From positions 1-10,689 of the forward strand of contig JAGGZG010000320.1 of NCBI GenBank assembly GCA_021162125.1: a DNA stretch of 10,689 bases, written 5' to 3'. Shown here one piece after another: positions 1-5,882 of the stretch. This stretch comes from Anaerolineae bacterium. Its GTDB lineage: Bacteria; Chloroflexota; Anaerolineae; JACIWR01. Under the pieces are notes generated by a model. It worked only from the letters and a program-made list of their open reading frames with translations. It searched no databases and was not told where the DNA came from. Within the stretch, counting starts at the first letter, position 1; each line of letters starts with the position of its first letter. Both the position numbers and the translations under genes were made by a program.

Positions 1-701
1 GCGACGGCGACGTAAGGAGCCACCTTCCCCACTACCAATTCAATAGGCCGGATGGGGGTGACCATCAGTTGCTCAATCGTGCCCTGCTCCCGTTCGCGCA
101 CGATAGCTAGCGAGGTCAGCATGATGGTGAGCGTGAAAAGCACCATGGCAATCAGTCCCGGTATCATAAAATTGGCGCTCTTCATCTCCGGGTTGTACCA
201 CACGCGAGGGTGTACCTCCACGCCCGGCATATTCTTCATGCTCACTCCCAACTGCCGCTCGATAAGCCGTACACTCTGCGCCTGCCCCACCTGCTGCGAG
301 GCGGCGTAGACAGTGTTGGCTACGTTAGGGTCGGAGCCGTCAATGACAAAAGCCACGTCCGCGATCCGCCCGGCAGCCACGTCCGCTCCGTAGTCGGCCG
401 GGATGATCAGCCCGGCCCGTACCTGCCCACCGTCCACCAAGCGGGCCAGTGCCTTCTCATCCTCCACGTAACTGACGATGTTGAAGTAGTTGGAGGCGCG
501 GTAGGCTTCCACCAGTGCCCGGCTCTGGGAGGTGCGGTCGGCGTCCAGCACCACTGTGCGCAGATGCTCGATGTCGGTCGTGGCGGCGTAGCCCATGAGG
601 AACAGTTGCACTACTGGCAAGAGGAACATCACCACCAGAGTGCGGGGGTCGCGCCGGATGTGGATAAACTCCTTGCGGATGATAGCTAATAGACGGCCCA
701 T
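1..701 (-). CDS. ABC-2 type transporter permease, partial (3' end outside window)
   Basis: The frame starts at the ATG at 701 and stays open to the left edge, giving about 233 residues without a stop. The protein begins MGRLLAIIRKEFIHIRRDPR, followed by a first membrane segment (about 21-40, LVVMFLLPVVQLFLMGYAA) and a long extracytoplasmic domain. A second hydrophobic block (about 158-178) leads into IVRERERGTIEQLMVTPIRP and ELVVGKVAPYV, typical of the ABC2_membrane_3 / YhhJ-YbhR exporter permeases. The full family protein is about 370-380 residues, so the remaining membrane helices lie outside the window. The family exports drugs or other hydrophobic substrates with a separate ATPase, which is not visible here. 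An SD-like GAGGAGAG sits just upstream, inside the end of the TetR gene, and only 2 bases separate that gene's stop from this ATG, so the two are almost certainly co-transcribed. The substrate cannot be read from the sequence. Confidence 0.9.
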   Translation of the reverse strand, partial: MGRLLAIIRKEFIHIRRDPRTLVVMFLLPVVQLFLMGYAATTDIEHLRTVVLDADRTSQSRALVEAYRASNYFNIVSYVEDEKALARLVDGGQVRAGLIIPADYGADVAAGRIADVAFVIDGSDPNVANTVYAASQQVGQAQSVRLIERQLGVSMKNMPGVEVHPRVWYNPEMKSANFMIPGLIAMVLFTLTIMLTSLAIVREREQGTIEQLMVTPIRPIELVVGKVAPYVAV

Positions 702-703
702 CA

Positions 704-1390
704 CTAACTCTCCTCCTCGGTGTTGGCGGTCTCGTCAGGCTGGGCAAGAGCTCCATAGAGAAAAAGGCGGGTAATCTCCCTCGCTACGTCGTCGTAGTCC
801 AAGGGCATCACCCGCTGGCCAGGCAGAACCTCTTGGACTAGTACGAAGAAAAAGATCATCCCGATAAGAGCACGGGCCACAATGGTCAGGTCCATATCCC
901 GAAAGACTCCCTGCTCTACGTACGTCTGGAATATCTGCCCCAAAGCACTGCCGAAGTAGAGAGGGGTGTGTCGCAGATAAACCTCTCGGGTTTCCTCGTC
1001 CATGACCGGGACGGAAGAGAGAAGCACTCTGAAAACCTCAATGTGCTGAATCATCCGCCGGATACCATTGCGGATCAGATGGCAGAGGGTCGCCTCCAGG
1101 TCCGCCGGGGACATCAGGTCTTGAAGACTGCCCACTTCTGCCATCGCATCGGCCAGCGTCTCCTCGGCGATCAGAGAAGGCAGGCTGATAAGGAGGTCTT
1201 CTTTGTTTTTGAAGTAGAGGTAGATGGTGCCCGGGGCAATGCCGGCCTCGGCAGCGATTTCCTTCATGGTGGTCTGAGCGAAGCCTTTGCGGGCAAAGGC
1301 CCGGGCTGCTGCTTCCAGGATGTGTCGCCGCCGTTCCGCCGCCAGCCGTTCTCGCCATCCTTCGCCAGAGGTTTTTCCCTGTTCATCCAT
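704..1390 (-). CDS. TetR/AcrR family transcriptional regulator
   Basis: This 228-residue protein has an N-terminal TetR helix-turn-helix at about residues 24-67 (ILEAAARAFARKGF, then TTMKEIAAEAGIAPGTIYLYF and KNKEDLL), which is the classic family signature. The C-terminal two thirds is helical and divergent, as expected for a ligand-binding and dimerisation domain. The ATG at 1390 is preceded by GGGAG (1399-1403) with an 8-base spacer. The gene is first in an operon with the ABC-2 permease. A strong promoter with a 20-bp palindrome over its -10 box lies directly upstream, so autorepression relieved by a ligand is the simplest model. The family and DNA-binding role are secure; the ligand is unknown. 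Confidence 0.95.
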   Translation of the reverse strand: MDEQGKTSGEGWRERLAAERRRHILEAAARAFARKGFAQTTMKEIAAEAGIAPGTIYLYFKNKEDLLISLPSLIAEETLADAMAEVGSLQDLMSPADLEATLCHLIRNGIRRMIQHIEVFRVLLSSVPVMDEETREVYLRHTPLYFGSALGQIFQTYVEQGVFRDMDLTIVARALIGMIFFFVLVQEVLPGQRVMPLDYDDVAREITRLFLYGALAQPDETANTEEES

Positions 1391-1424
1391 AGCTTATTCT
1401 CCCGTGGTGAATGGGCACTCATTT

Positions 1425-1444
1425 TACTGAACCGTCATTCAGTA
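1425..1444. promoter_or_regulatory. Palindromic operator, probable TetR-family binding site
   Basis: Perfect 7-bp inverted repeats TACTGAA (1425-1431) and TTCAGTA (1438-1444) flank a 6-bp centre, giving a 20-bp palindrome of the size and spacing typical of TetR-family operators. It overlaps the -10 box of the promoter that reads into the TetR gene. Binding is inferred from symmetry and position. Confidence 0.7.
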
Positions 1445-1469
1445 TAGCACCAAACAAGAAAGTTGTCAA
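1441..1469 (-). promoter_or_regulatory. Sigma70-type promoter of the tetR-ABC permease operon
   Basis: On the minus strand TTGACA (1464-1469) is followed after exactly 17 bases by TATACT (1441-1446), a near-consensus housekeeping promoter. The -10 box lies about 50 bases upstream of the TetR ATG. Four bases of the -10 box are inside the palindromic operator, so repressor and RNA polymerase would compete. Confidence 0.8.
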
Positions 1470-1668
1470 ATGGGGCAAGGCAGCAGCCTCACCCCTGTTC
1501 GCGCGAGACGTGTTCCGAGTGGGTGGGAGGTTTGCAGTGATTCCTCCTGCAAGCAACCCGAGGGTCTTCGCGTCCCTGCGGCTTCGGTCTTTGCGTGACC
1601 TTTACGATTTCTCGACCGTTTTTTTACGCCGAATTGACGGATGTTTTACTCGAAAATCGTCCGTTATC

Positions 1669-1677
1669 TGCTATACT
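1669..1677 (+). promoter_or_regulatory. Extended -10 promoter candidate for the metalloprotease gene
   Basis: TGCTATACT matches an extended -10 element (TG, one base, then TATACT at 1672-1677). No good -35 box lies 16-18 bp upstream, which fits extended -10 promoters. A TTGACG at 1634-1639 is too far away (32 bp) to serve. The start codon lies about 97 bp downstream, leaving an unusually long AT-rich leader. Confidence 0.5.
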
Positions 1678-1691
1678 GTGTTCTGAACCAT

Positions 1692-1749
1692 TCAAATATC
1701 ACAAATATTGCTAATATAACGTTGTTATTCCTGGGGGGCGAATATTTGA
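1692..1749 (+). promoter_or_regulatory. AT-rich 5' leader with alternative hairpin arms
   Basis: TCAAATAT (1692-1699) can pair with ATATTTGA (1742-1749). CAAATATT (1702-1709) can instead pair with AATATTTG (1741-1748). The two pairings share the same 3' arm and are mutually exclusive. The G-run at 1733-1738 lies in the loop. Regulatory meaning is unproven, and short AT-rich complementarity can arise by chance. Confidence 0.3.
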
Positions 1750-1774
1750 GCGTTAGGGAGGACTCCACGAGGAG

Positions 1775-3829
1775 ATGCAAGCACTGCTGAGACGACGAAT
1801 CAACTTTACGCGCTGCATGATGGCGCTGCTTATCGTCCTGACGGTTGTAGTGAATGCGCAGATAGTGGTGACCGCGTCCAACGGTGCCCTCGTAGGTCAG
1901 GGGAACTACGCTCTGGTTATCCTCGGTTCAGTCGGGTCAGCCGATACATCGGGGGACCTGCGGCAGGCCATTCAACTCATCGAGGCAGCAGGCGGACACA
2001 TCGTCCACGTCTTTCCGCCCCACGTCCTCGTCGGCACTATTCCTCCGGCGGCGGATCCCGGTTTATTGGGTCAAGCAGGGATCGTCCAGATTTCGCGCGG
2101 GGAGGTAGACCCGGCCTCGGTCGAGTCTTATGGCCCAACGGCGGTGGCTGGTGTGCAGGCCTGGAATGCCCTTTTCGCTAACCCAGATAGGTCAGCCGAT
2201 ATATCAGGTCAATCGGTTCAATCGGCTGACCTGGTAGACGATGCACTGGAGCCGCCCGATTTACCCCCCGGTTTCGCTCAGGAGGAATCAACTCTCTCAG
2301 CTAAATCGGCTGGCGGCTCCGTTCCTGGTTATTACCAGACCAGCGATTTCATGATTGGCGATGTGGCCGTGGGCATCATCCTGCCGGAGAGCGATGGCTC
2401 CGGTGATCCCTCCACCGAGGACTGGACTGCCGAGGAGCGCCAGTTGGTCTACAGCAAAATTGTGGCCGCCTGTAATTGGTGGGCCGCCCGCGAGCCCCGC
2501 GCTCATTTGCGTTTCTTTTACGACGACCATTTCAGCAGCCCTGTGCCCACCAGCTATGAGCCGATCAACCGCCCGCACAGCGACCAGGGCCTGTGGATCG
2601 GCGACGTGATGGGTAAGCTGGGCTATTCTGCGTCCTCTTATTTCACCCGTGTGCGCGATTACGACAATACTTTACGCCTGGCTTACGGCACCGACTGGGC
2701 CTTCACCATCTTCGTGGTAGATAGTTCCAACGACGGCGATAACTACTTCTCGGACGGGTACTTCGCCTACGCTTACCTGGGTGGGCCGTTCATGGTGATG
2801 ACCTACGGGAACGACGGTTATGGACCGAGCAACATGGACGCGGTGGCCGCTCATGAGATGGGCCACATATTCCTGGCGCTAGATCAGTACTACTCCGCCC
2901 GGCAACCCTGTACCCGGCGGTCTGGTTATCTCAGTGTGGAGAATCAGAACAGCCAGTACGGAGGGTGCTCCTCCAACGTGCCCAGCATCATGCGCGGCCA
3001 GGTGTGGCCCTACACTCAGGGCGCGGTTGACCCGTATGCCCGGGGGCAAATTGGCTGGTGGGATACCAACGCCAACGGCGTGCTGGACCCGGTGGATACC
3101 GATCCGCAGGTAACGCTGAATGCTCATACCCCCAATCCCACAGAAGAGACTACTCTGACCTACACTGGCAGTGTGACGGACATTCCCTGGGATTCACCGA
3201 CCAGACCGGACGCGACCATTAACACCATCGTGCGGGTGGAGTACCGGGTGAACAACGGGGACTGGCAACAGGCCACGGCGACTGACGGGGCTTTCGATAG
3301 TGCGAGTGAAGAGTTCACTTTTACTCTGAGCGATTTGGGCTATGGGCGGTACAACATCGAGGTGCGGGCTATTAACTCGGCGGGTAAAGTGAGCGCGACT
3401 TACGCCAGTGACAGCGTATTGGTCTATGACCCCAGTAAGGTTGGTCCATTCTCCATCCTTGTTCCATACCAACCCGATCCCACGACGACGCACCAGCCAG
3501 CGTATACCGGCATCGCGCGGAACGTTTACCAGGGGGCAGCGGGAATGGTGGTGATGGAGACCGACTTCATTGTCAAAGTTGAGTTCCAGGTTGACCACAG
3601 CGGTGAGTGGCTGCCGGCTACTGCTGTAGATGGCAGTTTCGACTCGGCGGAGGAGGAATTCACTTTCACCACACCGGAGCTATCGCCGGGCATCCACACC
3701 ATCGAGGTACGAGCCGTGAATTCCTCGGGGCAAATGGATATTTACCCGGCCAGCGATTCCCTGGAAGTAGCGAGCCAGGAAGGCGGTATGTATCAGGTGT
3801 TCCTGCCGCTGGTCGTGAAGTCTCGATAG
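1775..3829 (+). CDS. Secreted zinc metalloprotease-like multidomain protein
   Basis: This 684-residue protein starts with an Arg-rich n-region and a hydrophobic core (about 14-34), a likely signal peptide or anchor. Residues about 40-130 resemble a small prodomain, followed by a low-complexity linker (about 130-180). The catalytic-like domain carries HEMGHIFLALDQYY: H360, E361 and H364 form HExxH, and D370 sits where metzincins have the third zinc ligand, as in snapalysin-type HExxHxxGxxD; the usual Gly is Leu367. PSIMRG (403-408) looks like a Met-turn. DTNANGVLDPVD (430-441) fits an EF-hand or dockerin-type calcium loop. Two related Ig-like repeats follow (about 450-551 and 565-669), sharing V.VE(Y/F).V, EEFTFT and IEVRA.NS.G. 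The tail MYQVFLPLVVKSR resembles C-termini of many Chloroflexota exoproteins. AGGGAGG lies 13 bases before the ATG and GGAG abuts it, so initiation is not textbook. Protein or peptide hydrolysis outside the cell is inferred from the motifs; no close family is assigned. Confidence 0.85.
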   Translation: MQALLRRRINFTRCMMALLIVLTVVVNAQIVVTASNGALVGQGNYALVILGSVGSADTSGDLRQAIQLIEAAGGHIVHVFPPHVLVGTIPPAADPGLLGQAGIVQISRGEVDPASVESYGPTAVAGVQAWNALFANPDRSADISGQSVQSADLVDDALEPPDLPPGFAQEESTLSAKSAGGSVPGYYQTSDFMIGDVAVGIILPESDGSGDPSTEDWTAEERQLVYSKIVAACNWWAAREPRAHLRFFYDDHFSSPVPTSYEPINRPHSDQGLWIGDVMGKLGYSASSYFTRVRDYDNTLRLAYGTDWAFTIFVVDSSNDGDNYFSDGYFAYAYLGGPFMVMTYGNDGYGPSNMDAVAAHEMGHIFLALDQYYSARQPCTRRSGYLSVENQNSQYGGCSSNVPSIMRGQVWPYTQGAVDPYARGQIGWWDTNANGVLDPVDTDPQVTLNAHTPNPTEETTLTYTGSVTDIPWDSPTRPDATINTIVRVEYRVNNGDWQQATATDGAFDSASEEFTFTLSDLGYGRYNIEVRAINSAGKVSATYASDSVLVYDPSKVGPFSILVPYQPDPTTTHQPAYTGIARNVYQGAAGMVVMETDFIVKVEFQVDHSGEWLPATAVDGSFDSAEEEFTFTTPELSPGIHTIEVRAVNSSGQMDIYPASDSLEVASQEGGMYQVFLPLVVKSR
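2190..2231. repeat. Intragenic palindromic repeat in the metalloprotease linker
   Basis: Perfect 11-bp inverted arms GGTCAGCCGAT (2190-2200) and ATCGGCTGACC (2221-2231) flank 20 bases; the segment also contains TCAATCGG twice. A related copy with GGTCAGCCGATACATC lies at 1935-1950, preceded by CGGTTCAGTCGG, which matches CGGTTCAATCGG inside the second copy. Another fragment, AAATCGGCTGG, lies near 2305. All are in frame within weakly structured protein segments (for example RSADISGQ), as expected for a small repeat tolerated in a linker. Confidence 0.6.
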
Positions 3830-3830
3830 G

Positions 3831-3877
3831 CGAATGTCGAATAGCGAATGGCGGATCATTCGCTATTCGCACATTCG
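3831..3877. repeat. Long inverted repeat just after the metalloprotease stop
   Basis: CGAATAGCGAATG (3838-3850) and CATTCGCTATTCG (3857-3869) are perfect 13-bp arms around a 6-base loop. Outer arms CGAATGT (3831-3837) and ACATTCG (3871-3877) extend the stem to 20 bp with one bulged base (3870). The sequence is made of CGAAT(A/G) units. It starts one base after the stop codon and has no T-run, so it may be a 3'-end stabilising hairpin or a dispersed repeat rather than an intrinsic terminator. Confidence 0.65.
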
Positions 3878-3914
3878 TACATTCAAATTCGATCCTGCCG
3901 CGAGCCTCTGACAT

Positions 3915-3964
3915 AAAAAGACGGCCAGTCGCACACCTTTGTGCACTGGCCGTCTCCCTGTTTT
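3915..3964. terminator. Intrinsic terminator between convergent genes
   Basis: AGACGGCCAGT (3919-3929) pairs perfectly with ACTGGCCGTCT (3945-3955). After one bulged C the stem continues as GCACA/TGTGC around a CCTT loop. Read on the minus strand, the stem runs directly into five T residues (complement of 3915-3919), making a strong terminator for the TPR/zinc-ribbon gene side. On the plus strand the T-run is weaker and displaced (TTTT at 3961-3964), so termination for the metalloprotease gene is plausible but less efficient. Confidence 0.8.
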
Positions 3965-3974
3965 GTAACCGTTA

Positions 3975-4008
3975 AGGTGCCCGGCACTTGCCAAAGTGCC
4001 GGGCACCT
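3975..4008. repeat. REP-like 15-bp palindrome
   Basis: AGGTGCCCGGCACTT (3975-3989) and AAGTGCCGGGCACCT (3994-4008) are perfect 15-bp inverted arms with the 4-base loop GCCA. It lies 15 bases beyond the stop of the minus-strand TPR/zinc-ribbon gene and next to the T-tailed terminator, without its own T-run. GTGCCGGGCAC-type palindromes resemble dispersed REP-type elements. It may also act as a second hairpin protecting transcript ends. Confidence 0.65.
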
Positions 4009-4023
4009 CTCTCTCCGCGGGTC

Positions 4024-4620
4024 TTATTTCCCTGCTTCGGTTGCCTTGAGTACAGACCCGCAATAGGGACACTCCGCTGAAGTCTGATCCAGCCAGGTCA
4101 CCTCGTCGGACCGCACCGGAGCACCACAGGAAGGGCACTGGGCGGGAAGTTCGCGGGGGGCCCTTCCTGGGCGTTGGAAGACGGGCCACCTGCCAGCGGG
4201 GCCAAGCGGGGCCGCGCGGCGTTCGGGGGGCAGGTCTGCCAGCCGGGCTTCCACCTCAGCGCGAAGGGTCTGGGCCTGCGCGTGATAGCCCCTGTTCTCC
4301 AGGGCTTGTACCATCCTGGGCAGGATTGACCGCACTTTGCCAATGAGTCCGCCGCGCCCGTAAAGTCGCAGGGCTTGCTTCCCACGTTGCAGGGCCATCT
4401 CCACCTGGCCGGCCTCCAGGTGGCAGCGCGCGGCCTGCAATGCCAGATCACCGGCGCGACTCCACATCCCTCGCTCGGCTGCCCCCTCGGCCAGGCGCTC
4501 GAAGATGGGTGCGGCTTCCTGATATTGTCCTGCCTCGAACAGGCGCTGAGCGCGGTTTAGCGATTGCAAGGGGCCTCTGGGCCGTAGCGGCCGCCGAGGC
4601 CGACGTGATCGGAATATCAT
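4024..4620 (-). CDS. TPR-like protein with C-terminal zinc ribbon
   Basis: From the ATG at 4620 this is 198 residues. An Arg/Pro-rich basic start (FRSRRPRRPLRPRG) precedes helical TPR-like hairpins at about 22-125 (AQRLFEAGQYQEAAPIFERLA; AARCHLEAGQVEMALQRGKQA; ENRGYHAQAQTLRAEVEARL). After a Pro/Arg-rich linker comes a zinc ribbon with CPSCG (C162, C165) and CPYCG (C184, C187). No signal peptide or membrane segment is seen, so it is probably a cytoplasmic scaffold; partners are unknown. The start is chosen because AGGAGG (4626-4631) lies 5 bases before it. An in-frame ATG at 4641 adds 7 residues and has a weaker, closer AGGAGA. It lies downstream of phosphofructokinase with a gap of about 130 bp and may be the last gene of that group. 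Confidence 0.8.
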   Translation of the reverse strand: MIFRSRRPRRPLRPRGPLQSLNRAQRLFEAGQYQEAAPIFERLAEGAAERGMWSRAGDLALQAARCHLEAGQVEMALQRGKQALRLYGRGGLIGKVRSILPRMVQALENRGYHAQAQTLRAEVEARLADLPPERRAAPLGPAGRWPVFQRPGRAPRELPAQCPSCGAPVRSDEVTWLDQTSAECPYCGSVLKATEAGK

Positions 4621-4753
4621 CTTTTCCTCCTTGTCCGGCATTCGTCTCCTGCGGGTTGCAGTGAGGCATCGCCCACGCGGCTATCCCGGTCCCACCTCCA
4701 CTCCTTAAACGGGGACAATCCCCAAACCTGCGGGAGAGCAACTCCACCGTTCG
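4621..4753. other. Gap between pfk and the TPR/zinc-ribbon gene
   Basis: The minus strand here holds the two Shine-Dalgarno sequences for the TPR gene and a short 5-bp hairpin (GGGGA-TTG-TCCCC) followed by GTTTAA, too small to call a terminator. No consensus promoter is evident, so readthrough from pfk is possible but not shown. Confidence 0.4.
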
Positions 4754-5845
4754 TTATCCCAGACAGATGCCCAACGAGCGCACTGTGCAGATCAGATCGC
4801 TATCCAGGGGTACGGTCTTCAATTGACTCACCGCATCGGCGATGGCCACTGCCTCGATGTGCTCTCCGTGCAGCGAGACCATTTCTCCAAAGCGACCGTT
4901 GGCCACCAGGCGCACTGCCGCTGCTCCGAAGCGAGTGCCCAGGATGCGGTCGAAGCTGCTGGGCGAACCGCCGCGCTGAACGTGGCCCAGCACGGTCACG
5001 CGAATCTCGTGATCACACATCCTGGCCAGCTCTCCAGCCACCCACTGACCAATGCCCCCCAACCGCCGGGGCGCGGTCGGGTCTTTGGTTGGTTGGTAGA
5101 CCTGCTCGCCGCCCACCGGCCGCGCTCCCTCAGAGACGACGATGATGCTGAAGCGGCACCCCTCTCTATCACGTTGCTCGATTTTCTCGTCCGCTTTGTG
5201 GAGGTCGAAGGGAATCTCCGGGATGAGTATCACGTCTGCCCCACCGGCCAGCCCGGCCTCTAGCGCCAGCCAGCCCGCGTCGCGACCCATCACCTCGACG
5301 ATCATGACCCGGTGATGGCTCTCAGCCGTGGTGTGCAATCTGTCAATGGCCTGGGTGGCCGTGTCCAACGCGGTATCGAAACCGAAGGTCACGTCAGTGC
5401 AAGACAGGTCGTTGTCAATGGTCTTGGGGATGCCGACAATGGGCATGCCCTTCTGGTAGAATTCGTAACCGATCTTAAGCGAGCCGTCCCCGCCAATGAC
5501 TATCAGTGCGTCCAGACGGAGCTCGCGGATACGCCGTATTACCTTCCCGGAGACGTCGCGGGTCACCACTCGCCCGCCTTTCTCGCGGGTGACGTAGGCG
5601 AAGGGATTGGCGCGATTGGTCGTGCCCAGAATTGTCCCCCCGCGCGGTAAAATACCTCGCACGTCACTGATCCGCATCTCCCGCGTCTTGCCAGGCAGAA
5701 TCAGGCCTTCGAAGCCGTCCTCAATGCCGATCACCTCCCAGCCGTGGTCGTTGATCGCCGTTTTGACCACAGCTCTGATGACGGCGTTCAGGCCGGGACA
5801 GTCGCCGCCCCCCGTCAACATACCGATGCGCCGTATCTGTTCCAT
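4754..5845 (-). CDS. pfkA: 6-phosphofructokinase (PfkA family)
   Basis: This 363-residue enzyme phosphorylates fructose 6-phosphate to fructose 1,6-bisphosphate in glycolysis. All family motifs are present: TGGGDCPGLNA (11-21), the nucleotide/pyrophosphate loop IGGDGS (117-122), catalytic PKTIDND (140-146; Asp144 is the expected base), MGRDAGW (186-192) and HVQRGGSP (288-295). Gly121 matches the ATP-type residue (E. coli Gly104). Lys141 replaces E. coli Gly124 and is the residue usual in pyrophosphate enzymes; with MGRxAGW this places it in the mixed G/K group, where both donors are known. Length exceeds the about 320 residues of E. coli PfkA. The ATG at 5845 is preferred because it aligns with the usual family start and has AAAGAG 8 bases upstream; a GTG at 5854 would add three residues. 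It lies 37 bp after the M23 peptidase gene on the same strand. Confidence 0.95.
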   Translation of the reverse strand: MEQIRRIGMLTGGGDCPGLNAVIRAVVKTAINDHGWEVIGIEDGFEGLILPGKTREMRISDVRGILPRGGTILGTTNRANPFAYVTREKGGRVVTRDVSGKVIRRIRELRLDALIVIGGDGSLKIGYEFYQKGMPIVGIPKTIDNDLSCTDVTFGFDTALDTATQAIDRLHTTAESHHRVMIVEVMGRDAGWLALEAGLAGGADVILIPEIPFDLHKADEKIEQRDREGCRFSIIVVSEGARPVGGEQVYQPTKDPTAPRRLGGIGQWVAGELARMCDHEIRVTVLGHVQRGGSPSSFDRILGTRFGAAAVRLVANGRFGEMVSLHGEHIEAVAIADAVSQLKTVPLDSDLICTVRSLGICLG

Positions 5846-5882
5846 GATCCGCACTCTTTCTCGTTGGCAACCCGTGACCGGA

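Larger units (their letters stand above)
1447..1774. other. Non-coding region between divergent tetR and metalloprotease genes
   Basis: No convincing gene lies in this 328-bp stretch; the open frame crossing it has no family resemblance. It holds the upstream half of the minus-strand promoter, the plus-strand promoter and an AT-rich leader. An imperfect 11-bp direct repeat occurs at 1563-1573 (GGTCTTCGCGT) and 1586-1596 (GGTCTTTGCGT). ACGATTTCTCGA (1601-1612) is nearly complementary to TCGAAAATCGT (1650-1660), placing a potential long-loop hairpin just upstream of the plus-strand -10 box. Confidence 0.6.

Noticed and set aside
210..689. Plus-strand open frame of 159 codons over the left edge
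   Set aside because: It is antisense to the ABC-2 permease frame, which has clear family motifs; the plus-strand translation is rich in His/Gly/Val with no recognisable motif.
968..1447. Plus-strand open frame of 159 codons
   Set aside because: It lies antisense to the TetR gene and crosses the operator and promoter; its translation resembles no known protein.
1634..1677. TTGACG (1634-1639) paired with TATACT as a promoter
   Set aside because: The spacer would be 32 bp, far outside the 16-18 bp range; the extended -10 interpretation is preferred.
1411..1686. Short plus-strand open frame of 91 codons in the intergenic region
   Set aside because: No SD and no domain resemblance; it covers the tetR promoter and the metalloprotease promoter, so it is treated as non-coding.
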